Source: Ruminococcus flavefaciens (lineage in GTDB: Bacteria; Bacillota; Clostridia; Oscillospirales; Ruminococcaceae). From it: a stretch of 64,000 nucleotides of DNA. Positions 1 to 7,711 of the stretch are shown here, in pieces. The stretch's first letter is position 1, and every line of letters starts with the position of its first letter. Position numbers and translations under genes: made by a program. A model generated the notes under the pieces. The model worked only from the letters and a program-made list of their open reading frames with translations. It was not told the DNA's origin and made no database searches. The stretch is taken from contig NZ_FPIP01000007.1 in assembly GCF_900119075.1 (NCBI RefSeq), positions 62,001 through 126,000 on the forward strand, in the 5' to 3' direction.

Positions 1-194
1 AGGACGGCGACGTTCAGCACGAAAAGGATACTATCTGCGTTGTCAAGGTAAAGGGCGACGGCTGGAAGGTAATTCCTGCTGATGCAGACAGCATTTCTGC
101 TTCATCAAGACTTCTCAGCAGCTTACTTGGCATAAGCTCAAGCTTCTCAGGCAAGGACAGCGACGATTTCAGTCTTGAAGATATCTTTGATTGA
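1..194 (+). CDS. C-terminal end of an uncharacterised protein, paralog of the next gene
   Basis: Only the last 63 codons are in the window, in the frame starting at base 3. The peptide contains DTICVVKVKGDGWKVIP, which matches VTICVVKVKGEGWKIAP near the end of the gene at 296-922. The two are therefore tandem paralogs, and this copy has a longer Ser-rich, acidic tail (SSFSGKDSDDFSLEDIFD). By analogy with the neighbour, the missing N-terminus probably carried a zinc ribbon and one membrane segment. The function is unknown. The GDGWK pattern resembles the last strand of small NTF2-like extracytoplasmic domains, but this is inference from one strand only. Confidence 0.75.
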   Translation, partial: DGDVQHEKDTICVVKVKGDGWKVIPADADSISASSRLLSSLLGISSSFSGKDSDDFSLEDIFD

Positions 195-201
195 TTATTA
201 T

Positions 202-232
202 GATCCGAGGCAGAAATGCTTCGGATCTTTTT
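202..232 (+). terminator. Intrinsic terminator of the first gene
   Basis: GATCCGA and TCGGATC pair around a short loop and are followed by a T-run, 7 bases after the stop codon. Its right arm and following bases are nearly identical to those after the paralog at 296-922, where an inserted element splits the hairpin. Confidence 0.85.
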
Positions 233-233
233 A

Positions 234-262
234 TTGACTAAAAGCCTTTTGTGTGATAGAAT
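234..262 (+). promoter_or_regulatory. Sigma-A promoter for the gene at 296
   Basis: TTGACT and TAGAAT with a 17-base spacer, directly after the preceding terminator. The same terminator-plus-TTGACT arrangement recurs at 1208-1251, so the duplicated unit seems to have included gene, terminator and next promoter. Confidence 0.8.
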
Positions 263-295
263 AAGTGTATTGTATTACGTTACGGAGGTCATATA

Positions 296-922
296 ATGCC
301 ATATTGTAAGAATTGCGGAAAAAAAGTACCATTATTCAAGAAATGTGAATGCACAGCAGCAGAAAAAAACGTAAAAAACAGCACAAAGCGCTTGCTTGTT
401 TTAATTGTTTTCGTTGTATTCTTCATACTGGGCTTGATACTGGGAGTTAGTTTAGCAGGCTCGGGAACCAAGGGAACTGTCAAGACCTATGTCAAAGCGG
501 CTTCAAGCAAAAAGGGCGGCAAGACCTTCTATTCGCTGACTATGCCCGACGAAGTCATAAAGGTCCTTAAGGACAGTAATAAGTACGATGACAAGGTGGA
601 CGCCTACAACGACATGATAGAGGACATGATAGAGGACTTAGAGGGCAAGGAGTCGGCTCCCAAGTTTGACAAGATAATGCGCGAGAAAAAGCTTACAAAG
701 TCTCAGCTCAAGAAAGCGGAGCAGTATTTCGAGCGTATCGCCGAGAAGTACGGTGCTGAGAACGTGGATATAACGGTCACAAAGGGTAAAGAGGTCAAGT
801 TCAGGACCAAGCATAAGAACGAGGACGGAGACTATAAGCAAGAAAAGGTAACGATATGCGTCGTCAAAGTCAAAGGCGAAGGCTGGAAAATAGCTCCCAT
901 GAGCGCCGACAGTCTCGGCTGA
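296..922 (+). CDS. Zinc-ribbon, single-pass membrane protein of unknown function
   Basis: 208 residues. An N-terminal zinc ribbon is made by CKNCGKK and a following CEC. A single hydrophobic segment follows at about residues 33-55 (LLVLIVFVVFFILGLILG). The rest is a charged, Lys/Asp/Glu-rich domain ending in a strand with GEGWKIAP. The layout (cytoplasmic ribbon, membrane anchor, outside domain) is common among uncharacterised Firmicute proteins with an NTF2-like or DUF4878-like exterior domain. That assignment is inferred, and no catalytic motif is visible. The ATG has GGAGG 8 bases upstream (283-287). It is a tandem paralog of the truncated gene before it and has its own promoter. Confidence 0.7.
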   Translation: MPYCKNCGKKVPLFKKCECTAAEKNVKNSTKRLLVLIVFVVFFILGLILGVSLAGSGTKGTVKTYVKAASSKKGGKTFYSLTMPDEVIKVLKDSNKYDDKVDAYNDMIEDMIEDLEGKESAPKFDKIMREKKLTKSQLKKAEQYFERIAEKYGAENVDITVTKGKEVKFRTKHKNEDGDYKQEKVTICVVKVKGEGWKIAPMSADSLG

Positions 923-936
923 TAAATATCCGATGT

Positions 937-1207
937 ATTATCTTAGCACTTATATAAGAGTTTATAGTTATTTATCGGGGAAAACCTTTCTGAGGAAAGG
1001 TTCTTCCCCGAACCCCTTTCCAAAGACTTTTAGCTGATTTTTTCTATAACAGAGCCCCTCTGTAGTTCGTACAGAGGGGCAAATTGTTTTTTGGGGCTCT
1101 ATTATAGAAAAAATGAAATAACGGTCTTGAAAGAGATACGAAAAGCCTTTTCAAAATGGTTACCTCAATAATAAGTATAAAAATTCTATATAAGTGTTAA
1201 GGATAAT
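937..1207 (+). repeat. MITE-like element with ~35-50 bp terminal inverted repeats, copy 1
   Basis: The left end (ATTATCTTAGCACTTATATA) is repeated in inverted form at the right end (1170-1207) with a few mismatches. Inside are a hairpin of AACCTTTC/GAAAGGTT (980-1005) and a long A/T and GGGGCTCT stem (about 1033-1113). No protein is encoded. It lies between the two arms of what looks like the terminator of the preceding gene (ATCCGA before, TTCGGAT plus T-run after). A related copy with the same terminal and AACCTTTC modules lies at 16779-17113. Confidence 0.75.
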
Positions 1208-1222
1208 GCTTCGGATTTTTTA

Positions 1223-1251
1223 TTGACTATTACTGCGATATATGGTAAAAT
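1223..1251 (+). promoter_or_regulatory. Sigma-A promoter for the AEC permease
   Basis: TTGACT and TAAAAT separated by 17 bases. It lies immediately downstream of the right flank of the MITE-like element, 60 bases before the start codon. Confidence 0.8.
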
Positions 1252-1310
1252 AATTTGGTTACTGTTCAGGTGACCGTGAAGCGATACTGTATAAGAAAGC
1301 TGGAGAGATA

Positions 1311-2240
1311 ATGGCGTCAACTATACTATATAAAACAGTGATAATGCTCATTCTCATCGGAGTAGGCGTTATCTGCGCAAAAACCAAACTCATAAGCGAG
1401 GCTTCAAATAAAGACCTGTCCAAATTCGTATTGCAGGTAGTCAATCCTGTTGTAATATTCATGTCATATCAGACGAAATACCGCAAAGAGCTGGTTAAGA
1501 ACCTACTGCTGACCTTTGTTATATCGGCGGCAGTACTTGGCGCGGTGATACTGCTCTCCTATGGCTTTGTTCGCAAAAAGCAGGGCAGGGAAACGGAGAT
1601 AGAGCGCTTTTCGTCGGTGTATTCCAACTGCGGCTTCATGGGTATCCCTCTTGTGGACGCTATCTATCACGAGGAGGGCGTATTCTACCTGACTGCCTTT
1701 ATAACCGTGTTCAATCTCATTGTATGGACTCACGGAGTTATCCTCATTTCGGGAAAAAAGGACTTCAAACAGGTGGTAAAGGTGTTCTATTCGCCTACAA
1801 TTATAGCGATATTTCTCGGACTTATCACGTTCTTTGTGCAGATAAAGCTCCCCTCGGCACTGGCTGATTCTCTCGGATTCATCAAGGAGATAAATACTCC
1901 CATGGCTATGATAGTTTCGGGAGTCACTATAGCAGGCACGAATATCCCGAAAATGCTGAAAAACTACAGGATATACTACGTATGTTTGTTAAAGCTCCTT
2001 GTGATACCTGTTATAATAGCTGTACCGCTGGTGCTTTTGGGCGGCATAGAAGAAAAGGTTCGTATGACCATTCTCATTGCTTCGGCAGCACCTCCGGCGG
2101 CAATGTGTACCCTCCTCAGCATAAGATACGGACGGAATTCAGTGTATGCTTCTGAGATTTTTACGTCAGGAACTATACTCTCTGTTGTCACTTTACCCCT
2201 TGTAGTTAAAGCTACGGAATATTTAACAAAAATACTATAA
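1311..2240 (+). CDS. AEC-family (auxin efflux carrier-like) permease
   Basis: 309 residues, almost entirely hydrophobic, with about ten membrane segments in two halves. This is the usual size and layout of the bacterial AEC family (auxin/malonate-type secondary carriers). The half-ending stretches rich in Asn, Pro and Gly, such as NPVVIF, YSNCGFMGIP and SAAPPAAMCT, match the family's discontinuous-helix motifs. These proteins move organic acids, amino acid derivatives or similar anions, and the substrate cannot be told from sequence. It is monocistronic: its own promoter precedes it, and a weak hairpin (GGCAAAAA...TTTTTGCC, 2250-2279) follows the stop. Confidence 0.85.
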   Translation: MASTILYKTVIMLILIGVGVICAKTKLISEASNKDLSKFVLQVVNPVVIFMSYQTKYRKELVKNLLLTFVISAAVLGAVILLSYGFVRKKQGRETEIERFSSVYSNCGFMGIPLVDAIYHEEGVFYLTAFITVFNLIVWTHGVILISGKKDFKQVVKVFYSPTIIAIFLGLITFFVQIKLPSALADSLGFIKEINTPMAMIVSGVTIAGTNIPKMLKNYRIYYVCLLKLLVIPVIIAVPLVLLGGIEEKVRMTILIASAAPPAAMCTLLSIRYGRNSVYASEIFTSGTILSVVTLPLVVKATEYLTKIL

Positions 2241-2287
2241 GTACTTTGGCAAAAACGCTGATTTTATAAATTTTTGCCCTAAAATGT

Positions 2288-2315
2288 TTGAAATTTAATA
2301 ATAGTGTGTTATAAT
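2288..2315 (+). promoter_or_regulatory. Promoter for the ROK-type regulator
   Basis: TTGAAA, 16 bases, TATAAT. The start codon at 2477 lies about 155 bases downstream, giving a long AT-rich leader in which no clear structure is seen. A second TTGACT at 2335 has only a poorly spaced -10 (TTATAC). Confidence 0.6.
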
Positions 2316-2476
2316 ATAATTACGTTAAAAGAGATTGACTTTACAATAAAAAGAAAAAATTATACGGGCAGTTATAATAAAAATTACTGCTCAAAAGGCC
2401 TGCGGGGATATGCAGTTTGTACATAGTGGACTTCGTTCCAAACACTGAATTTTTGAAGAAATGGAGTTGTTGTTGT

Positions 2477-3697
2477 ATGGAAAAAAGAGGAATCAGTAAA
2501 CTCGACCTGAAAAGAAGAAACAGGATGCAGATTCTTAGAGTTATCAGAGAATCAGGCCCCATATCCCGTGTTGATGTGGCAAGCGCTCTCGAGATCACAA
2601 GAGCTGCCGTAACTATCATCACCAATGAAATGATAGAGGAGGGCGTGCTCGTTGAGATAGGCGAGGCTCCTGTAAACACCGAAAAGCTCCAGAAAGGCAG
2701 AAGAAAAATCCTCATTGATATCAACGTAAACAGCCGTTTCGCCCTTGGTGCAACAGTTGATGAAAAGGAAGTAAGCATAGGTCTTACAAACCTTAATTCC
2801 GAGGTTCTTGACAAGGCAAGCATGGTCATCGACGACAGAACTACCAGCAAGGACATCATCAACTATATTATCAAGACCAGCAACGAAATGGTTGAAAACA
2901 GCGCACTTACCAAGGATAAGATACTTGGCCTCGGCGTTGGCGTTGTGCCTTCCATGTGGGGCAAACTCAAGATTTTCTATAAGGACGGAGTTCTTGACTT
3001 TACAAACTTCATAGATAAGCTGTCGGGCGGTCTCAATTTTGAGATACACTGCGGCAACGCTATCGGACTTATGGCGCTTGCAAGCAATGATTTCAGAACG
3101 CTCAACGGCTATCAGACCAATCAGGCATTCATTCATAACGGCAATCAGGTCAATCTCGCTATCATCAACAAGAACGAGCTTTCTGCCGATTATGTATCCT
3201 ATACATCTACTATCGAGAGATACATCGTTTGTCCTAACGGTAAGGCCTATGAGGGCTATCCTAACGGCTCAGTAAAGGCTGAGCTTTCAAGAACAGCTAT
3301 GCTCAATGCTTTCTTTGAGATCTATTCCAAGGACAAGACACCTGTGCTCTACGAGCTCACAGAGGGCGACAAGAACGCTATCAACACAGATAATGTATTC
3401 ATGGCTCTTATGAGAGGCGAGGAGGCTGTAAAGAACGTAGTTGACGATATCATCGCCAAGTACACAGTGCTCATCAACAATCTGGCTATCAGCCATTTTG
3501 CAAAGAAGATAGTACTTCACAATTTCAAGCTCAACGAGAAGCAGTTCGACTACTGCAAGCGTGAGATGATACGCCTTGTAAGCGAAGAGATCGCTGACAG
3601 AGTAGTACTCAGCAAATTAGACGGAAAGAACAATTTCCTCGGCGGCTGTGCTCTGATAATTCAGGATAACTTCTATGTAAGAGGCGGAATGCAGTAA
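2477..3697 (+). CDS. ROK-family transcriptional regulator with degenerate sugar-kinase domain
   Basis: 406 residues from the ATG at 2477, which has GGAG about 10 bases upstream; an in-frame ATG at 2417 lacks a site. Residues 8-70 form a winged helix (RNRMQILRVIRESGPISRVDVA, then a recognition helix ITRAAVTIITNEM), as in NagC/XylR repressors. The C-terminal part has the ROK layout (FALGATVDEKEVSIGLTNL, GLGVGVVPS), but I see neither the ExGH catalytic box nor the CxCGxxGCxE zinc motif of ROK kinases. It is thus probably a non-enzymatic sensor. The ligand is unknown. The nearest sugar gene is xylB, 2.4 kb downstream, so control of xylose use is only a guess. Confidence 0.75.
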   Translation: MEKRGISKLDLKRRNRMQILRVIRESGPISRVDVASALEITRAAVTIITNEMIEEGVLVEIGEAPVNTEKLQKGRRKILIDINVNSRFALGATVDEKEVSIGLTNLNSEVLDKASMVIDDRTTSKDIINYIIKTSNEMVENSALTKDKILGLGVGVVPSMWGKLKIFYKDGVLDFTNFIDKLSGGLNFEIHCGNAIGLMALASNDFRTLNGYQTNQAFIHNGNQVNLAIINKNELSADYVSYTSTIERYIVCPNGKAYEGYPNGSVKAELSRTAMLNAFFEIYSKDKTPVLYELTEGDKNAINTDNVFMALMRGEEAVKNVVDDIIAKYTVLINNLAISHFAKKIVLHNFKLNEKQFDYCKREMIRLVSEEIADRVVLSKLDGKNNFLGGCALIIQDNFYVRGGMQ

Positions 3698-3707
3698 AAT
3701 AGTAACA

Positions 3708-3742
3708 AAACCCGTAAGAAGCTCAGCTCCTTACGGGTTTTT
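3708..3742 (+). terminator. Terminator after the ROK regulator
   Basis: AAACCCGTAAG pairs with CTTACGGGTTT and is followed by T residues, 10 bases after the stop. Confidence 0.85.
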
Positions 3743-3748
3743 CATCGT

Positions 3749-3815
3749 GTAGGGGCGAACATCGTTCGCCCGAAATTGCTGCCAAAACTAACGGGCGCAC
3801 ACTGTGCGCCCCTAC
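3749..3815 (+). repeat. GTAGGGGC-type palindromic intergenic repeat
   Basis: GTAGGGGCGAAC begins a short palindrome (GGGCGAACATCGTTCGCCC). After about 20 bases a second palindrome, GGGCGCACACTGTGCGCCC, ends in CTAC. The pair sits between two outward-facing GTAGGGG/CCCCTAC ends. Related units occur at 11772, 12355, 16652 and 25471, often next to TAGTGATTAGT-like sequence, as here on the other strand (3815-3836). Confidence 0.8.
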
Positions 3816-3831
3816 AACTAATCACTAAAAC

Positions 3832-4338
3832 CTAATCACTTCTATGTATTTTTCGGGCAAAAAGCGCTATAATCCCAATAATTATCAGCGATACACACAT
3901 ACCCACGGTGACTCCGCCTGTATCTATCATCATATCGCGGAATTCACAGGAGCGTCCCTTGACAAAATTCTGGTGTATCTCGTCTGACATGGCGTAAAGA
4001 AAGCCAAAACCTATAACACCAAGGCTTTTTGCCGAAAAAAGCCTGCGTTTGCCTGCCGTTACCGATGCACAGAAGCCCAAAGACGCATAAATGCTGAAAT
4101 GGGCAAGCTTTCGCACAATAAACGAAGCCTTGCTCCATAATTCCTTCTGAACCTCTGGGGACTGACTGTCATAATCACTGTAGAGTATCTTTACGGCGAC
4201 TTTTGTGAGAAAACTGCTGGTATCAGAAGACTTTTCCGCGTCCTGAGCCGAAAGACAGAAGATAGTTACCATTATCGCTATGGTAAATATAAGAAAAAGA
4301 ACCTGTATTTTGCTGAGTTTCGGGAATTTCCTTGCCAT
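3832..4338 (-). CDS. VanZ-family membrane protein
   Basis: 168 residues. Hydrophobic segments lie at about residues 12-30, 75-95, 105-120 and 142-162. The family motifs are present: RKLAHFSIYASLGF, then DEIHQNFVKGRSCEFRDMMIDTGG, matching the VanZ pattern of a conserved RKxxHF and DExxQxFxxGRxxxxxDxxxDxxG. VanZ itself gives low-level teicoplanin resistance, but most family members are of unknown role. No van genes are near, so a resistance function should not be assumed. The gene is monocistronic and convergent with the ROK gene. Confidence 0.88.
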   Translation of the reverse strand: MARKFPKLSKIQVLFLIFTIAIMVTIFCLSAQDAEKSSDTSSFLTKVAVKILYSDYDSQSPEVQKELWSKASFIVRKLAHFSIYASLGFCASVTAGKRRLFSAKSLGVIGFGFLYAMSDEIHQNFVKGRSCEFRDMMIDTGGVTVGMCVSLIIIGIIALFARKIHRSD

Positions 4339-4437
4339 TTTTCCTATCCTTTCAAATCTTGCTGTACTATATTATTATACAATTTTTGCGGAGTTTTGTA
4401 AAGCAGAAGTTTTTTCGGAAAAAATTTCAAAAAAAAC

Positions 4438-4466
4438 TTGTAAAATCGTAATGGAAATGCTATAAT
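4438..4466 (+). promoter_or_regulatory. Promoter for the membrane protein at 4520
   Basis: TTGTAA, 17 bases, TATAAT. The gene on the opposite strand (VanZ) starts at 4338, so the 180-base gap serves both directions. Confidence 0.7.
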
Positions 4467-4519
4467 ATACTGTGTGTGATTATGCGCACTTCTATATAGA
4501 TCATATTTCGGAGGCAACA

Positions 4520-5830
4520 ATGAGTAAATTTTTTGCAAATGTCTGGACAAAGCGAGTAGTTGCCCTGCTCAGCGTAGTCTATATGCTGTTTGTATGCAGG
4601 CTCTGCTATTTTTCGATATTCTACGATATGCACATCAATGACCGCGTTTCTACCTGCCTTGCAGTTTCGGGTGTTTCCCTTGCGGCACTGATAATCATGC
4701 TCTATACAAGGCATCAGATACTGACGCGGATATCCAGCTTCATAATCCTGCCTGCCATGCTTCCCGTGGTACTGCTGTACTTCGGCGAGTGGGGACTGAT
4801 CATTCCCATAATTGTCGTGGGAATCATCATACTTCTTCTTTCGGGCGCAGGCGAGGGAATTAAAACCGCTCTTGCAACTATCATTCTTCTGCTTTATATA
4901 TTCGGAGCTCTCGGCTACTTCCTGTTCACATCGTTCTTTGTAGCCGCTGTAAAGGAGCAGGTCGTTGAAACAGGTGTATCACCGTCGGGTACATACCGCT
5001 ACAGGGTAGTTAATACCGACGATACCTCAAAGGGCAGCACAGCTGTCTATGTTGAGCCTAATTACGCAGACGTAAAGAACCAGTTCGCAGTATTCACCCT
5101 CAAGAATCAGGAGCACGTTGTCTATATGGAGCGCCCTGTTCAGAGCAAGGTGGAGATAAAGTGGGAAACTCAGTCAAGACAGGATATAACCGATCATCTC
5201 AACTCAATATCCGATGAGATAGAGGTAACTGTTACCGACGCAGAGCTCGAAAGACTGGGCTATACCTACGACAACAAGCTCATGCTCACAAATCTTTCAG
5301 CAAGCCGTAAGTTCGCACTGGGACTTACAGCCTCAGACGTTGATCCTGTTCCGCTGGACAACCTCAATCAGGAGCAGCTGGACTTCTTCGGCATAGGCAA
5401 AGAACCAAACGGAAGATACTATATCGCTGATCCTTCTCCTCGTGTTGTTGAAAAAAACGGCACTGAGCCGGGACAGAGGATATATTTCAACGAAATAAAG
5501 CCAAAGGCGCTCAAGCTTTACAACAGCCTCAACGTTGATCCGCCTACAGGCATAACCTACTTCAATGTTGCAAAGAGCCACACAGTAATGCTGAACAGCC
5601 TTACAGACGCTCAGCTTGCCGACCTTGGCGTATCAGCCAGCGGTGACGTAATGCTTCTCTCGGCTTCAAAAATGGTGGTTCCCGAGGAGGACAAGAACAA
5701 GGAGGACGCAGAGGCTACCGAGGAGGTAGTAACTGCCGAGGATAAGGTAGTTTTCCGCTATTATGTTGCGGAGCTTGAGGACTATTACAACGTAAATTCG
5801 AGACGTCTGTCCGTTGACCTTCTTAACTAA
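4520..5830 (+). CDS. Polytopic membrane protein with C-terminal internal repeats, function unknown
   Basis: 436 residues from the ATG at 4520, which follows a GGAGG at 4510-4514. About five membrane segments fill residues 12-142, and the remaining 290 residues are hydrophilic and probably extracytoplasmic. The first part of the exterior domain (residues 150-215) begins with SPSGTYRYRVV. The last part contains at least three related units, near residues 238 (VTDAELERLGY), 280 (LNQEQLDFFGI) and 358 (LTDAQLADLGV), each followed by a Gly turn and a hydrophobic strand. I do not recognise the family. The gene is monocistronic and is followed by a terminator. Confidence 0.65.
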   Translation: MSKFFANVWTKRVVALLSVVYMLFVCRLCYFSIFYDMHINDRVSTCLAVSGVSLAALIIMLYTRHQILTRISSFIILPAMLPVVLLYFGEWGLIIPIIVVGIIILLLSGAGEGIKTALATIILLLYIFGALGYFLFTSFFVAAVKEQVVETGVSPSGTYRYRVVNTDDTSKGSTAVYVEPNYADVKNQFAVFTLKNQEHVVYMERPVQSKVEIKWETQSRQDITDHLNSISDEIEVTVTDAELERLGYTYDNKLMLTNLSASRKFALGLTASDVDPVPLDNLNQEQLDFFGIGKEPNGRYYIADPSPRVVEKNGTEPGQRIYFNEIKPKALKLYNSLNVDPPTGITYFNVAKSHTVMLNSLTDAQLADLGVSASGDVMLLSASKMVVPEEDKNKEDAEATEEVVTAEDKVVFRYYVAELEDYYNVNSRRLSVDLLN

Positions 5831-5840
5831 AACAATACAG

Positions 5841-5888
5841 AGCGCTGTGGGCGGTCATATGAATACTGACAGCTCACGGCGCTTTCAT
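5841..5888 (+). terminator. Terminator after the membrane protein
   Basis: AGCGCTGTGGGC pairs with GCTCACGGCGCT (two G-U pairs) across a 19-base loop, followed by TTTCATTT. Confidence 0.7.
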
Positions 5889-5950
5889 TTAAGTATATGC
5901 ACAAGTCCGCAAAAGAAGCGCAGTATGTAAAAAAATGAGCAAAAAACGTC

Positions 5951-5979
5951 TTGCAAAAATTGCTGATTTAAGATATTAT
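5951..5979 (+). promoter_or_regulatory. Promoter for xylB
   Basis: TTGCAA, 17 bases, TATTAT. The leader to the start codon is about 140 bases. Confidence 0.65.
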
Positions 5980-6050
5980 AAAAATACAGAATAACAATTC
6001 AGGTAAGGTAACCTGCACATATTTAGCCATAAAATATCGGTATGCCATTC

Positions 6051-6069
6051 GCCCCGCCTTTGGCGGGGC
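6051..6069 (+). promoter_or_regulatory. GC-rich hairpin in the xylB leader
   Basis: GCCCCGCC, a 3-base loop, then GGCGGGGC: a perfect 8-bp stem 57 bases before the start codon, in an otherwise AT-rich leader. There is no T-run, so it is not a terminator. It could stabilise the mRNA or bind a regulator. Confidence 0.5.
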
Positions 6070-6125
6070 GGCGGAAGATGCGGTATTTATCAGGCTATTA
6101 AAATATTCAGAAGGAGTTGTAAATT

Positions 6126-7649
6126 ATGGCATATTTAATAGGTGTGGACTGTGGTACAAGCGGTACTAAGACAGTTCTTTTTGACGAAAAGGGCAGCGTT
6201 ATAGCTTCAAAGACTATCGAATACCCGATGTATCAGCCAAAGAACGGCTATGCAGAGCAGGAGCCTGCTGACTGGGCAAACGCAATGGTAGAGACTATCA
6301 AGGCTGTTATGGCTAAGAGCGGCGTCAAGAAAGAGGACGTAAAGGGTATCGGTATCTCAGGACAGATGCACGGTCTGGTAATGCTTGACAAGGACAATAA
6401 TGTACTTCGCCGTTCTATCATCTGGTGCGACCAGAGAACAGCTGCCGAGGTAGAGGAAATGAACCGTATCGTAGGCAGAGACAAGCTTGTAGAAATTACA
6501 GCAAACCCTGCTCTTACAGGCTGGACAGCTGCTAAGATACTCTGGGTCAAGAACAACGAGCCCGAGGTATACTCAAAGGTAGCTCATATCCTGCTTCCTA
6601 AGGATTATCTCAGACTTATCCTCACAGGCGAGTATGCTACAGAGGTTTCAGACGCTTCAGGTATGCAGCTTCTTGACGTTCCTAACCGCAAGTGGTCTGA
6701 CGAGCTCCTCAGCGCATTCGAGATAGACAAGAGCTGGCTGGGCAAGGTCCATGAGAGCTGCGAGGTGACAGGCACACTTACAAAGAAAATGGCTGAGACA
6801 CTTGGTCTCTGCGAGGGCACTATCGTAGTAGGCGGCGCAGGCGATAATGCAGCAGCTGCTGTAGGTACAGGCGTTGTCGAGGACGGCAAGGCATTCACAA
6901 CTATCGGTACATCGGGCGTTGTATTCGCTCATACTTCAAATATATCGATCGACAAGAAGGGCAGAGTTCATACCTGCTGTGCGGCAGTTCCAAATACATG
7001 GCACGTTATGGGCGTTACACAGGGCGCAGGTCTCTCACTGAAGTGGTTCAGAGACAACTTCTGCATGACAGAAAAGGAGACTGCAAAGCTCATGGGCGTT
7101 GACGAGTACTACCTCATGGACAAGCAGGCTGAGACAGTTCCTGTAGGCGCAAACAGACTTCTTTATCTCCCATATCTCATGGGCGAGAGAACTCCACACC
7201 TTGATCCTGACGCAAGAGGCGTATTCTTCGGACTTTCAGCTATCCACACCAGAAAGGATATGCTCCGCGCTGTTATGGAGGGCGTAACTTATTCTCTCCG
7301 CGACTGCGTTGAGGTATTCCGCGAGATGAATGTAAACGTAAGCGACATGATGGCTTGCGGCGGCGGCGGTTCTTCACCGCTCTGGAGAAGTATGCTTGCT
7401 GACCTTTACAACTGCAACGTTAAGACAGTTGCTTCAAAGGAAGGTCCTGCACTGGGCGTGGCTATCCTCGCAAGCGTTGGCGCAGGCATCTACAGCAGCG
7501 TATCAGAGGCTTGCGGAGCTATCATCAAGACCGACAAGGTTCAGGCTCCAAAGGCTGAGAACGTTCCCGAGTATGAGAAGTACTATCAGCTCTACAGAGA
7601 GATATATCCTGCACTCAAGGCTCAGTACGCTAAGCTTGCAACACTTTGA
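6126..7649 (+). CDS. xylB: Xylulokinase
   Basis: 507 residues, the normal length for this FGGY-family kinase, which phosphorylates D-xylulose to xylulose 5-phosphate for the pentose phosphate pathway. The N-terminal phosphate loop (GVDCGTSGTKTVLFD) is intact, followed by GISGQMHGLV and the substrate-region WCDQRT. The C-terminal half has the FGGY signature region (LPYLMGERTPHLDPDARGVFFG) and the nucleotide-binding ACGGGGSSPLW. An AAGGAG site lies 12 bases before the ATG. No xylose isomerase or transporter adjoins it, so the isomerase must lie elsewhere. A degenerate ROK regulator is 2.4 kb upstream. Confidence 0.95.
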   Translation: MAYLIGVDCGTSGTKTVLFDEKGSVIASKTIEYPMYQPKNGYAEQEPADWANAMVETIKAVMAKSGVKKEDVKGIGISGQMHGLVMLDKDNNVLRRSIIWCDQRTAAEVEEMNRIVGRDKLVEITANPALTGWTAAKILWVKNNEPEVYSKVAHILLPKDYLRLILTGEYATEVSDASGMQLLDVPNRKWSDELLSAFEIDKSWLGKVHESCEVTGTLTKKMAETLGLCEGTIVVGGAGDNAAAAVGTGVVEDGKAFTTIGTSGVVFAHTSNISIDKKGRVHTCCAAVPNTWHVMGVTQGAGLSLKWFRDNFCMTEKETAKLMGVDEYYLMDKQAETVPVGANRLLYLPYLMGERTPHLDPDARGVFFGLSAIHTRKDMLRAVMEGVTYSLRDCVEVFREMNVNVSDMMACGGGGSSPLWRSMLADLYNCNVKTVASKEGPALGVAILASVGAGIYSSVSEACGAIIKTDKVQAPKAENVPEYEKYYQLYREIYPALKAQYAKLATL

Positions 7650-7664
7650 TAAGGACTTCATATC

Positions 7665-7693
7665 AAAAAAGGCGGACTTTATGTCCGCCTTTA
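7665..7693 (+). terminator. Hairpin terminator after xylB
   Basis: AAAGGCGGAC pairs with GTCCGCCTTT around a 5-base loop. The T-run is short, so read-through into the next gene, which starts 19 bases later, is possible. Confidence 0.6.
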
Positions 7694-7711
7694 CAGATTG
7701 TGAGGGTAAAT

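Noticed and set aside
3832..4338. Glycopeptide resistance from the VanZ-family gene
   Set aside because: No vanHAX, vanR/S or vanY gene is present. VanZ-like proteins are common in species without resistance.
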